A stretch of 64,000 nt of DNA, taken from contig CAWDVH010000001.1 of the NCBI GenBank assembly GCA_963805705.1, positions 1,426,001 through 1,490,000 on the forward strand, read 5' to 3'. The translations under genes were made by a program, and so were the position numbers. Of the stretch, positions 48,679 through 56,635 are shown in pieces. The stretch comes from CAWDVH01 sp963805705 (GTDB lineage Bacteria; Actinomycetota; Actinomycetes; Streptosporangiales; Streptosporangiaceae). The stretch's first letter is position 1. Each line of letters begins with the position of its first letter. Below the pieces are notes generated by a model. That model had not been told where the DNA came from. It was given only the letters and a program-made list of their open reading frames with translations, and did not search any database.

Positions 48679-50001
48679 TCAGCCCTGGTAATACTCCATC
48701 TCCCGGTGGGTGATCTGCTCCTCGCCCATCAGCCAGCGAAGCGTGTTCTTCAGCTTGGCCTGCTGGATGAACAGGTCGTGCTCGGGATAGACGCTGAGAG
48801 CGTGCTGCGGGCTCTTGAAGTAGAACGACAGCCACTCTTGCACGCCCTTGAGCCCCGCTCGCTGGGCCAGGTCCGTGAAGAGCACCAGGTCAAGTACCAG
48901 GGGCGCCGCCAAGATCGAGTCACGGCACAGGAAGTCGACCTTGATCTGCATCGGATAGCCGAGCCAGCCGAAGATGTCGATGTTGTCCCAGCCCTCCTTG
49001 CTGTCACCGCGGGGCGGGTAGTAGTTGATGCGCACCTTGTGGTAGACGTCGCCGTAGAGCCGGGGATAGAGGCTCGGCTGCAGGATGTGCTCGAGCACGC
49101 CGAGCTTGCTCTCCTCCTTGGTGCGGAAGCTGTCGGGGTCGTCCAGCACCTCGCCGTCGCGGTTACCGAGGATGTTGGTCGAGTACCAGCCCTGGAGGCC
49201 CAGCATGCGGGCCTTCAACATCGGCGCCAGCACGGTCTTCAGAAGGGTCTGCCCTGACTTGAAGTCCTTGCCACCGATGGGCACGCCGGCCGTGTGGGCG
49301 AGCTCCACCATCGCCGGCACGTCGGTGGTGAGATTAGGCGCGCCATTGATGAAGGGCACGCCCTCCTTGAGAGCCGCGTACGCATAGAGCATCGAGGGCG
49401 GAACGCTCTTGTCGTTCGCATCCATCGCGGCTTCGAGCGCCTCCAGACTTTGGTGGGCCGGGCCGGGCTCGAGAAAGACCTCGGTGGATGCGCACCAGAT
49501 CACAACCATCCGGTCGCAGGAGTGCGCCGCCTTGAAATCGCGGATGTCCGTGCGGACGGCCTCGGCAAGGTCTCGCTTGCTCGCTTTGGACTTGACATTG
49601 GCGCCGTCGAGCCGCCGCACGTAGTTCTGGTCGAAGACGGCCGGCATGGGCTCGATCTCCTTCAGTTCGGCCGCGACCGGTTCGATATGGGCGAGCCGGT
49701 CGAGCACGCCGCATTTCAGCGCGGCTTCGTAGGCCGTGTCCGAGATCGGATCCCAGGCACCGAAGACCAGCTGGTCAATGCCGGCCAGAGGCACGAAGTC
49801 GCGGATGAGCGGCACTCGGCCCTCAGTCCGTCTGCCGAGGCAAATGGTGCCCATCTGACTGAGCGAACCGATGGGCTCAGCGCGGCCGCCCCTGATCAGC
49901 TCGACTCCGGCGGCAAAGGTCGACGCCACGGCGCCGAGCCCCACGGTCAGGACGCCCAGCCGGCCGGCGGCGGGCTCGATGTGGTGCTTGGATATCTCCA
50001 C
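48679..50001 (-). CDS. ino1: myo-inositol-1-phosphate synthase
   Basis: 440 residues. The enzyme turns glucose-6-phosphate into inositol-1-phosphate using NAD+, the first step to inositol lipids and mycothiol. NAD-binding motif GVLTVGLGAVASTFAAGVEL (about 16-35), SKRDLAEAVRTDIRDFK, NGAPNLTTDVPAMVELA, GKDFKSGQTLLKTVLAP (catalytic Lys residues) and KVDFLCRDSILAAPLVLDL match the bacterial/archaeal family. Length fits. It is followed on the same strand, in reverse order, by an HTH gene upstream. Confidence 0.93.
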   Translation of the reverse strand: MEISKHHIEPAAGRLGVLTVGLGAVASTFAAGVELIRGGRAEPIGSLSQMGTICLGRRTEGRVPLIRDFVPLAGIDQLVFGAWDPISDTAYEAALKCGVLDRLAHIEPVAAELKEIEPMPAVFDQNYVRRLDGANVKSKASKRDLAEAVRTDIRDFKAAHSCDRMVVIWCASTEVFLEPGPAHQSLEALEAAMDANDKSVPPSMLYAYAALKEGVPFINGAPNLTTDVPAMVELAHTAGVPIGGKDFKSGQTLLKTVLAPMLKARMLGLQGWYSTNILGNRDGEVLDDPDSFRTKEESKLGVLEHILQPSLYPRLYGDVYHKVRINYYPPRGDSKEGWDNIDIFGWLGYPMQIKVDFLCRDSILAAPLVLDLVLFTDLAQRAGLKGVQEWLSFYFKSPQHALSVYPEHDLFIQQAKLKNTLRWLMGEEQITHREMEYYQG

Positions 50002-50077
50002 GAAATCTCTCGCCTCCAGGATGGTGCCGCGCTGACGCGCCAGCCTTCTGTCTCAGCCTGCGGATCGGCGCTTGCGG

Positions 50078-50689
50078 TCAGGGCCGGTGCACGGAGCGAA
50101 TCTCGCCGCCGAGGGCGGCGAGCCTCCGCAGTGTGTAGGAGGCGGCGTCGAAGGCCGTACAGCCGTGGTAGATGCGGCCGTGGTCATCGAACAGCTGGCC
50201 GATGAACTCGTGCTCCCCGACCTCGGCTGCGGTCCACCGGTCCCAGAGCACGTGCTGCACGGCCTGCGTCACGTCGGTAGCCGCGTCCTGGAAGATGATT
50301 TCGTAGCCTTGGTCGCGGAGGGCGCCGATCAGGTGCATCGCCGCCTTGGCCTGCATGCCGTCCGCGAGTCGCCCGTCCTCGTACTTGATGCCCGGGAAGT
50401 CGATCGGCGCCGAGGCGAAGTCATCGGGACGCATGAATCTGAAGACGAACGTCCGGCGCAACGTTTCCTGAACGTGCTCGGCTAGCATCGCGCGCCTGCC
50501 CTGTCCGGGTCGCCGGCTGTCCCAGACACGGATCTCCTCGGCCCGTTCGGGGTCCCAGCCCGCCATGCCGCCGACGGTGACATCCGGCTCGGGGAAGTCT
50601 GGGTACCGCAGCCGCCACATGCTGACCGTCTTCGACTCGACGTTGAACATCGCCGCGATGTCGGCCACGCTGAGCATTTCTTTCACCAT
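50078..50689 (-). CDS. Helix-turn-helix protein upstream of ino1
   Basis: 203 residues from ATG 50689, with GAGGGCGG before it. Residues about 2-40 (VKEMLSVADIAAMFNVESKT, VSMWRLRYPDFPEPD) form a MerR/excisionase-like HTH. The remainder (RTFVFRFMRPDDFASAPIDF, QDAATDVTQAVQHVLWDRWT) is not recognised. An upstream in-frame ATG (50725) would begin at or before the expected transcription start of the promoter found here, so 50689 is preferred. It is co-directional with ino1; a regulatory link is possible. Confidence 0.75.
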   Translation of the reverse strand: MVKEMLSVADIAAMFNVESKTVSMWRLRYPDFPEPDVTVGGMAGWDPERAEEIRVWDSRRPGQGRRAMLAEHVQETLRRTFVFRFMRPDDFASAPIDFPGIKYEDGRLADGMQAKAAMHLIGALRDQGYEIIFQDAATDVTQAVQHVLWDRWTAAEVGEHEFIGQLFDDHGRIYHGCTAFDAASYTLRRLAALGGEIRSVHRP

Positions 50690-50729
50690 GTGCCCGCCCT
50701 CAGCCCGCAGTTCGTAGAACCTCATCTAC

Positions 50730-50774
50730 AAAGTAGCGCGCGAGCGCAGTTTGTCAACTATGGTCTACAAACTG
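50730..50774 (-). promoter_or_regulatory. Promoter with inverted repeat ahead of the HTH gene
   Basis: On the minus strand TTGACA (50752-50757), 16 bases, TACTTT (50730-50735) form a good vegetative promoter. It is overlapped by an inverted repeat CAGTTTGT (50747-50754) and ACAAACTG (50767-50774), and a TTTGTAGA motif occurs twice. This is a likely autoregulatory operator for the HTH protein. Confidence 0.65.
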
Positions 50775-50859
50775 GTGCGGGCAGCCGAACCAGAGCAAGT
50801 CTCTGATGGCGGGCGCAAGCGAGTTGGCCGGCCGGTGACCGCCGGGAGAGACTCGGCGG

Positions 50860-51330
50860 ATGGCTGCTTCGATGGATCAGAGTCTTACTCCCGCGCTGCG
50901 CTGCGGGATCGTTCTGCACGTTCAGGAGGATGGATGTCAGATTCTCCGGGCCGGGCAGGTTTCTTCTGCTGGCTTCACGAAGCCCTTCCCTTCGCCGCGG
51001 ACAGAGAGAGTGTCGCCTGGCCATCTGGTCGCCGTCGCGGCCGCGGCGGACGGCGCTGAGGCGGTGGTCTGGCGGTGGTATGACGCCGTCGTGCTGGGCG
51101 AGGAGACTGGGTTGGTCCGGCTCTGGGAGCCTGCACACGGCGAAGTTGTTGCGCATCCCCGCCGTGCTGGACAGCACCGACAGCCCGGAACCCGAGCCTA
51201 TTTGTCCGCCGGGCTGCCTCACGCCGGCTGGTGGGTCGCCGGTGCCGCCGTGGCGAAGGCGGAAGACGCGGACGTCGAGCTGGATGAGGTCGAGCGTTTC
51301 TGCACCGAGCATGACCTTTGGCCAGGCTGA
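50860..51330 (+). CDS. Hypothetical protein
   Basis: 156 residues. SLTPALRCGIVLHVQEDGCQ, ILRAGQVSSAGFTKPFPSPR, TERVSPGHLVAVAAAADGAE, VVWRWYDAVVLGEETGLVRL, WEPAHGEVVAHPRR has an orderly strand pattern, suggesting a small beta-rich domain, and the C-terminal helix EDADVELDEVERFCTEHDLW is acidic. Two starts, ATG 50860 and ATG 50872, are possible. I do not recognise the family. Confidence 0.65.
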   Translation: MAASMDQSLTPALRCGIVLHVQEDGCQILRAGQVSSAGFTKPFPSPRTERVSPGHLVAVAAAADGAEAVVWRWYDAVVLGEETGLVRLWEPAHGEVVAHPRRAGQHRQPGTRAYLSAGLPHAGWWVAGAAVAKAEDADVELDEVERFCTEHDLWPG

Positions 51331-51383
51331 CGAAGCCCAAAGTCACCGGCGGGATGCGTCTTCCGCTTTGACATGATGCTGGC

Positions 51384-51974
51384 GTGCCCACTCACGTTGT
51401 GTTGCTGCGCGGGATCAACAACCTCGGCAGCAAGAAGGTCGCGATGGCCGAACTCCAAGAGGTTGTGACCTCGCTCGGCCATACCGATGTCATGACCTAC
51501 ATCCAGAGCGGAAACGTGCTGTTCACTCCGCGGCTGGCAGACAGCAGGACGGCGGGCCGCTCGGACGCGGCGGCGCTGGCCGCTGAGCTGGAACGAGCCA
51601 TCGCCGACGGCATCGGCGTGCGGGCCCGCGCCGTCGTGCTCTCCCGCGAGGAACTTGCCCGCTGCATACGCGACAACCCGTATCCGGGCCAGACGGATCC
51701 CAGGCTGCTGCACGCGGTGTTCCTGCCCGAGGTACCAGGACCCGGCCTGGCCGCCTGGGTGGCCGACGCAGAACGGCAAGTACGGGCGAAAGGCAGCCAG
51801 GACGAGGCCCAGGTGCTCGGCCGCACGGTCTACCTGCACACCCCGGACGGGTACCCGCGCAGCGAACTGCGCCGCATGCTCGCCAGGGCGGGCGGACCGA
51901 CCTCGGCCCCAGTGGCCGGAACGGCGCGCAACTGGGCGACGGTCAGCAGGCTGGCCGAGCTTTGCGGACCTTGA
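51384..51974 (+). CDS. DUF1697 family protein
   Basis: 196 residues. It opens THVVLLRGINNLGSKKVAMA, and has MTYIQSGNVLFTP and DNPYPGQTDPRLLHAVFLPE, LGRTVYLHTPDGYPRSELRR, ending TARNWATVSRLAEL; the conserved RGINxxG, YIQSGNVxF and TxRNWxTV blocks are those of DUF1697. Function unknown. It stands alone. Confidence 0.95.
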   Translation: MPTHVVLLRGINNLGSKKVAMAELQEVVTSLGHTDVMTYIQSGNVLFTPRLADSRTAGRSDAAALAAELERAIADGIGVRARAVVLSREELARCIRDNPYPGQTDPRLLHAVFLPEVPGPGLAAWVADAERQVRAKGSQDEAQVLGRTVYLHTPDGYPRSELRRMLARAGGPTSAPVAGTARNWATVSRLAELCGP

Positions 51975-52112
51975 CTTGCAGGCGCACTTCCGGCCGATGA
52001 CGGCGGGCCGTTTGCCTTGCTCACGCCGGCTCGGGTTACCGACCGTCCAAGCTGGGAATGCCGCCGATGTCTGACGGCAGCGTCCTCATCTTGCGGCGGT
52101 AACGTGGCGGTC

Positions 52113-52505
52113 ATGGCGAACTACAGTCCCGATCCGCAAGTCGTTCCGTATCTCTTGTATGAGGACGCAGGCGCGGCGATGGACTGGCTGGTCAGGGTAT
52201 TCGGTTTCACCGAGCGGGCACGCGATCAGCTGAGCGACGGGACTGTGCGGCACGGCGAGCTGGTGCTCGACAACGGTGGCGTCATCATGCTGGGCACCCC
52301 TGGCGCGGGCTTCCGGGGACCGGCCAAGCTCGGCGAGATAACTCAGCTGCAATGCATCACGATCACCGGCCTCCTGCCGCACCGCGAGCGCGCGCAGGCG
52401 GCGGGCGTCGAGGTGTCGGAGATATCGATCAGGGCTAACCGCGCGCGCAGCTACACGGTTGATGACCCCGAGGGCCATCGCTGGTACTTCAGCGAACCGC
52501 TGTAG
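52113..52505 (+). CDS. VOC family protein (PhnB/glyoxalase-like)
   Basis: 130 residues. VVPYLLYEDAGAAMDWLVRV, FGFTERARDQLSDGTVRHGE, LVLDNGGVIMLGTPGAG and the C-terminal YTVDDPEGHRWYFSEPL are the two repeats of a VOC protein related to PhnB-like glyoxalase/bleomycin-resistance proteins. Substrate unknown. It is followed by a convergent STAS gene. Confidence 0.9.
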   Translation: MANYSPDPQVVPYLLYEDAGAAMDWLVRVFGFTERARDQLSDGTVRHGELVLDNGGVIMLGTPGAGFRGPAKLGEITQLQCITITGLLPHRERAQAAGVEVSEISIRANRARSYTVDDPEGHRWYFSEPL

Positions 52506-52551
52506 TCGGGGGCGGCTGGATCGGAACGCACCAGTTGGACAAGCGTCGTGA

Positions 52552-53010
52552 TCAGCAGGCTTGTCCGTCAAGTTCGCGGATGGCGGGCTGCGTGACGAGC
52601 CGGTCCTGTTCGCTGTCCCCGGGTGCGCTGTCGGCTCGCCCACGGCCGGACCCGTTGGCGGACGCTTGCGCGAGGGCCTGCTCCAGGCTCGTGAAGTTAG
52701 GGATGATGCGGTCAATGCCGATGATCGCGAAAATGCGGAGAACGCGGGTGGCGGAGATGACCAGCAGCAGCTCGCCGCCTTCGGCCCGGGCGCGCTTGTG
52801 CGCCGCGACCAGGGTATGAAGCCCGGAAGAATCACAAAACTGAGTCCCGGTCATGTCGACCACGAGCGTGCCGTGCCCGTGCGTGGCTGCCTCCAGCAGA
52901 GCTGACCGCAGCGCCGGGGCGTTAGTGATGTCGACTTCCTCGGGTGCCGTCACGACCGGGACGCCGCTGGCCACCTCAAAGGGGTACTTGCCGTCATGCA
53001 TTTGCGTCAC
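52552..53010 (-). CDS. STAS-domain anti-sigma factor antagonist
   Basis: 152 residues from GTG 53010 or ATG 53001. The STAS fold is VVTAPEEVDITNAPALRSAL, THGHGTLVVDMTGTQFCDSS, GLHTLVAAHKRARAEGGELL with the phosphorylatable Ser in FCDSSGL (about residue 60), then RVLRIFAIIGIDRIIPNFTS. The last about 35 residues are a variable acidic tail. Such proteins bind a kinase/anti-sigma partner, which is not visible nearby. Confidence 0.9.
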   Translation of the reverse strand: MTQMHDGKYPFEVASGVPVVTAPEEVDITNAPALRSALLEAATHGHGTLVVDMTGTQFCDSSGLHTLVAAHKRARAEGGELLLVISATRVLRIFAIIGIDRIIPNFTSLEQALAQASANGSGRGRADSAPGDSEQDRLVTQPAIRELDGQAC

Positions 53011-53150
53011 CTCCTGTGTCCGGGGGGATGCTGCGCTGAACGTCGCTGCTGCCGGGCTCGCTGTGCCTGTCCCGCGCGTGGCGGGGGGATGGGGTGGGTG
53101 ACCTGATCAGGGCATCACCAGGATCGGCTCTGGCTGGAGACCTGTCAATA

Positions 53151-53178
53151 GAAACACGAGAAAAATCTCGCGTGTTTC
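53151..53178. promoter_or_regulatory. Hairpin/operator-like inverted repeat
   Basis: GAAACACGAGA, four A bases, TCTCGCGTGTTTC: two 11-13-base arms with a single bulged base. It lies 28 bases before the HTH gene at 53206 and follows an AT-rich run. It may be a repressor operator or, less likely, a terminator; no T-run follows. Confidence 0.5.
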
Positions 53179-53205
53179 CTGTCGCTAGTTATACAATCGG
53201 GAGGC

Positions 53206-53571
53206 ATGAGCGACTCTGACGAGAGAGGCGGCAGCTGGACACTCCTGACCGGCCACGGACGCGTGCTGGTAGAGATCGGCCGGGACCCCGGTGCCCGGAT
53301 CCGGGACATCAGCGCCGTCGTGGGACTGACCGAACGCACCGTCCAGGTCATCGTGGCCGACCTGGAGGGCGCCGGTTATCTCACCCGGACCCGCACGGGG
53401 CGGCGCACCCGGTACACCGTCAACCCTGAGAGCGTGTTCCGGCACCCGGCCCAGGAAGGACTGCGAGTTGGCCCGTTCCTCAGCCTGCTCGCTGCGGCCG
53501 AGCAGGACGCCGCACCACACCGGGACCCGGAGGACAGTGAAATGGGGCAGCGTTTGCCTCCGCGCCGATAG
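53206..53571 (+). CDS. Winged-helix (MarR/IclR-like) transcriptional regulator
   Basis: 121 residues. WTLLTGHGRVLVEIGRDPGA, RIRDISAVVGLTERTVQVIV, ADLEGAGYLTRTRTGRRTRY form an N-terminal winged helix (about 10-70). The rest is short and includes FLSLLAAAEQD. GGGAGG precedes the ATG by two bases. Target unknown; the upstream inverted repeat suggests autoregulation. Confidence 0.88.
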   Translation: MSDSDERGGSWTLLTGHGRVLVEIGRDPGARIRDISAVVGLTERTVQVIVADLEGAGYLTRTRTGRRTRYTVNPESVFRHPAQEGLRVGPFLSLLAAAEQDAAPHRDPEDSEMGQRLPPRR

Positions 53572-53619
53572 CGGCACGGGCCCGCCGAGCCGATGAGTTC
53601 CGGCCCGAGTGCCAGCGGT

Positions 53620-54081
53620 TCACTCGGGCTGGACGTCGGCCGCGATCCCGGCGGCGCGCCGGGCCGCCGCGGTAACCGGGTTGTCCCTGGCGGCCCACGC
53701 GACCTCCCAGTAGTTGCCTTCGGGATCGGCGAAGTACGCATCGCGGCCCTCGAAGAACTCCGCGTCCGTCGGTTCCTTCGTCACGGTGGCACCGGCCTCG
53801 CGGGCTCGCCGGACGAGGGCGTCGACGTCCTGCGGCCGGTCCGCGGTGATGATGACCGCGCTGCGGATGCCGCCGTGCCCGGGCTCGGGCGTGGCGCGTG
53901 CGTCGGTGCCGAGCTGGTCGATGCCGAACAGCGCGAGGACGGCGCCGCGCAGCTCGAAGACGGTGAATTCGTCGCTGTCGAACGCGTGTGGCCAGCCCAG
54001 CCGACGGTAGAACTCACGCTCGCGCGCGAAGTCACGCACGCCCAGGGTGATGATGTTCGCGAGTGGCAGCTGTTGATCCAT
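53620..54081 (-). CDS. VOC family protein (glyoxalase/bleomycin-resistance type)
   Basis: 153 residues. LANIITLGVRDFAREREFYR, RLGWPHAFDSDEFTVFELRG, ADRPQDVDALVRRAREAGAT and FEGRDAYFADPEGNYWEVAW show both VOC repeats. Metal ligands in part. The tail is Ala-rich. Convergent with the regulator gene at 53571 and divergent from the deaminase-like gene at 54223. Confidence 0.9.
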   Translation of the reverse strand: MDQQLPLANIITLGVRDFAREREFYRRLGWPHAFDSDEFTVFELRGAVLALFGIDQLGTDARATPEPGHGGIRSAVIITADRPQDVDALVRRAREAGATVTKEPTDAEFFEGRDAYFADPEGNYWEVAWAARDNPVTAAARRAAGIAADVQPE

Positions 54082-54222
54082 GGGTCGCCGCTCCTTCGTC
54101 GCCGCGCTCGACTGTCGCCAGTTCCCATCAGGCTAGCGAGGGTCTGGTGCCGGTCGGCCGTGACTGGTCGGCCGGTCTGGCCGCCGGACGCCGAGCGCGT
54201 CGCCGGCGCGTAGGCTGCGCGC

Positions 54223-54690
54223 ATGATCGTGCCGAGCCGGGAGCTTACGCCCGAGGATCAGGAACTCATCGAGTTCGCTCGCCAGATCGTTGATGCCAAC
54301 ACTGACGGTGAGGAGGGCGTCCACACTATGGGCGCCGCCGTCCGAGGAGTCGACGGCAAGATGTACGGAGGTATCAACCTCTACCACTTCACCGGCGGCC
54401 CCTGCGCTGAGCTTGTAGCTCTTGGTCATGCCCGCGCATCCGGTGCCCGAGAGCTCTCCGCCATCGTCGCCGTTGGGAACCTTGGCCGCGGCCCGGTCGG
54501 ACCCTGCGGCCGCGACCGTCAGGTGCTATTCGACCTTCACCCCAGGATCAGGGTCATCCTGCCCACTCCCCAGGGCGTCAGAAGCGTGCGGATCATGGAC
54601 CTGATGCCGCTCGGGGCCGTATGGACTCCGGAAGAGGGAACTCAGGGTTTCGACCCGAGCATTTTCGAGGACGCGCCCGAAGGCCAGTAA
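54223..54690 (+). CDS. Cytidine/blasticidin-S deaminase-like protein with altered zinc site
   Basis: 155 residues of the zinc-dependent CDA fold. GVHTMGAAVRGVDGKMYGGI, NLYHFTGGPCAELVALGHAR, VAVGNLGRGPVGPCGRDRQV and FDLHPRIRVIL match. The zinc site would be Cys in PCAE (Glu is the proton shuttle), and Cys in GPCG, but the third ligand, normally Cys in PCGxC, is Asp here (PCGRD). Asp can coordinate zinc, so activity is possible but unproven. Substrate unknown. Confidence 0.82.
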   Translation: MIVPSRELTPEDQELIEFARQIVDANTDGEEGVHTMGAAVRGVDGKMYGGINLYHFTGGPCAELVALGHARASGARELSAIVAVGNLGRGPVGPCGRDRQVLFDLHPRIRVILPTPQGVRSVRIMDLMPLGAVWTPEEGTQGFDPSIFEDAPEGQ

Positions 54691-54814
54691 GCAAGCTCGA
54701 CTGGCAGATCCACTTTTGAATGATCGCTGCTTCGGTCATTTGCGCAGCGGTCGCAGCACCCGGCCGCTCACCGCCCGGCCGAGCCCGCCCCGGCCAGCAT
54801 GGCGGCCTACAGTC

Positions 54815-55213
54815 TCAGTCGCGCGGGCTGAGGACGCAGAACTCGTTGCCTTCTGGATCGGCCATCACCACCCAGCTCACCTTGCCGTAGTCCTGGCCGA
54901 TGTCCAGGCGCTGGGCGCCGAGCGCTTCCAGGCGGCGAACCTCGGCATCCTGGTCCTGGTCCGCCGGAGGCGCGAGATCAATATGCAGGCGGTTCTTGGT
55001 GCTCTTCCCTTCAGGCACGGATACGAAGATCAGTCCCGGCCCCCGCTCACCGACCGGTACCGGAAGAGTCTCGTCGGCGACGTATGGCGGCACCACCACG
55101 ACCTCGCTGGCGCTCTCGTAGATAACTCGCCAGTCCAGTACGCGCGCCCACCAGCGGCTCTGAGCAGAGACGTCATCGCAGTCCACCACGACCGAGTACC
55201 AGCGCACGCTCAT
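54815..55213 (-). CDS. VOC family protein
   Basis: 132 residues. VRWYSVVVDCDDVSAQSRWW, ARVLDWRVIYESASEVVVVP, NRLHIDLAPPADQDQDAEVR and VMADPEGNEFCVLSP are typical of the compact actinomycete VOC family with a His in the second repeat (LHIDLAP). Metal use and substrate unknown. Confidence 0.9.
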   Translation of the reverse strand: MSVRWYSVVVDCDDVSAQSRWWARVLDWRVIYESASEVVVVPPYVADETLPVPVGERGPGLIFVSVPEGKSTKNRLHIDLAPPADQDQDAEVRRLEALGAQRLDIGQDYGKVSWVVMADPEGNEFCVLSPRD

Positions 55214-55414
55214 TGCCCGAGTCTGCCACGCTGTGGCTGACGTCTAGATCTGCGGCAATGGCATGCGGCCTGCAACGCCGAGCCGGTTAAACGCATTGAC
55301 AACGGTCACCGTCCAGGCGGGGGCAGCTGGCGGCTCCTGCCGTTCATGGGCCTAGTGCATCATGGCCATGGTCGGCTCGGCGTGGTGCCGGTGACCTAAC
55401 CGGAAGGGGCGATC

Positions 55415-55942
55415 ATGGCGGGCATCGCAGCAGGCGGCGGAGTGGAGATCGGGTCTGCGGCGAAGAACCTGGGGCGGCGCCGCGCGGCCGGAATATACGG
55501 GGCCATCATCACCGCGGCGATCCTTGACACCGCCGGGGACCACCTGCCCACCGCAGCGCTGGTGGTCACGGTGGTCGTCACGCTGCTGGTGTACTGGCTC
55601 GCCGAGGAGTACGCCGAGCTGCTGGGCGAGCAGGCCGACGCCGGCCGCCTGCCCAGCCGGGCATCCATCCGGGGAGCACTGGCCGCGACCTGGCCGATGG
55701 TCAGCGCGTCCTTCGCGCCGCTGCTGGCGGTGCTGCTGGCGCGGCTAGCCGGGGCCTCGGCTCTCGCGGCCGCCAATGTCGGGCTGGCCGCAGCGATCGT
55801 GCTGCTGACCATCCACGGATGGTCAGCCGGTCGAGCGGCCCAGCTACGCAGCTGGCCGCTTTTTTTCGCCACCTCGGTGGCGGCTTCGCTGGGACTGCTG
55901 ATGATTGCACTCAAAGACCTGGTCCTGCTCCACCTGCACTAG
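55415..55942 (+). CDS. Four-span integral membrane protein
   Basis: 175 residues with four membrane spans (about 28-45, 47-67, 98-117, 119-137 and a possible fifth at 146-165), separated by short loops such as ADAGRLPSRASIRGA and RSWPLF. GGAAGG precedes the ATG. No family recognised; the sequence is Ala/Leu-rich and without motifs. Confidence 0.7.
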   Translation: MAGIAAGGGVEIGSAAKNLGRRRAAGIYGAIITAAILDTAGDHLPTAALVVTVVVTLLVYWLAEEYAELLGEQADAGRLPSRASIRGALAATWPMVSASFAPLLAVLLARLAGASALAAANVGLAAAIVLLTIHGWSAGRAAQLRSWPLFFATSVAASLGLLMIALKDLVLLHLH

Positions 55943-55993
55943 CACCTGGCCGCAGCAGCAGAGAGACGTCCGGCACCGTGGAAAGATATCCGC

Positions 55994-56599
55994 ATGACCG
56001 GACCTGACCTGAAAGCTGACCTGCGCCGTTACCTGCAGGATGGCCGCGAGGCGCTGCTGTGGAAGCTCGAAGGGCTCTCCGAGTACGACATCCGCCGCCC
56101 GCTGGTACCGACCGGCACCAATCTGCTCGGGCTGGTCAAGCATCAGGCCGGCGTCGAGCTGGCGTACTTCGGCGACACGTTCGGCCGTCCCTCCCCCCTG
56201 GATCAGCTGCCGTGGGACGAAGCCGACCCGAACTCCGACATGTGGGCGACCCCGGATGAATCACGCGAGTTCATCGCCGGCCGGTACCGTCGGGCCTGGG
56301 CGCATTCGGATGCCACGGTCGACGCGCTGGCTCTGGACGCCATCGGTCACGTGCCGTGGTGGCCAGCTGACCGGAACGAGGTAACGCTGCATCACATCCT
56401 GGTCCGCGTCGCCACCGATACCAACCGGCACGCCGGTCAGGCGGACATCATCAGGGAACTCATCGACGGGACGGCCGGGTGGACGGCCGAGAGCCCGAAC
56501 ATGCCGCCAGGCGACCAGGCATGGTGGCAGTCTTACCGTGATCAGGTGGAACGCGCAGCCCGCCAGGCCGGCACGGCTAGCGACGGCCGGGGGCGGTAA
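55994..56599 (+). CDS. DinB family (DUF664) protein
   Basis: 201 residues. LWKLEGLSEYDIRRPLVPTG, TNLLGLVKHQAGVELAYFGD and VTLHHILVRVATDTNRHAGQ, ADIIREL carry the DinB histidines (KHQ, and the RHAGQAD pair). Likely metal- and thiol-dependent, as for the member at 2908. The C-terminus is variable and Gly-rich. Confidence 0.92.
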   Translation: MTGPDLKADLRRYLQDGREALLWKLEGLSEYDIRRPLVPTGTNLLGLVKHQAGVELAYFGDTFGRPSPLDQLPWDEADPNSDMWATPDESREFIAGRYRRAWAHSDATVDALALDAIGHVPWWPADRNEVTLHHILVRVATDTNRHAGQADIIRELIDGTAGWTAESPNMPPGDQAWWQSYRDQVERAARQAGTASDGRGR

Positions 56600-56635
56600 T
56601 CGCAGTAAGTCAAGGATGAGGCGGGCGCACCGCGC

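Noticed and set aside
53151..53178. The inverted repeat as an intrinsic terminator
   Set aside because: No T-run follows on either strand, and it lies just before a start codon; an operator is more plausible.
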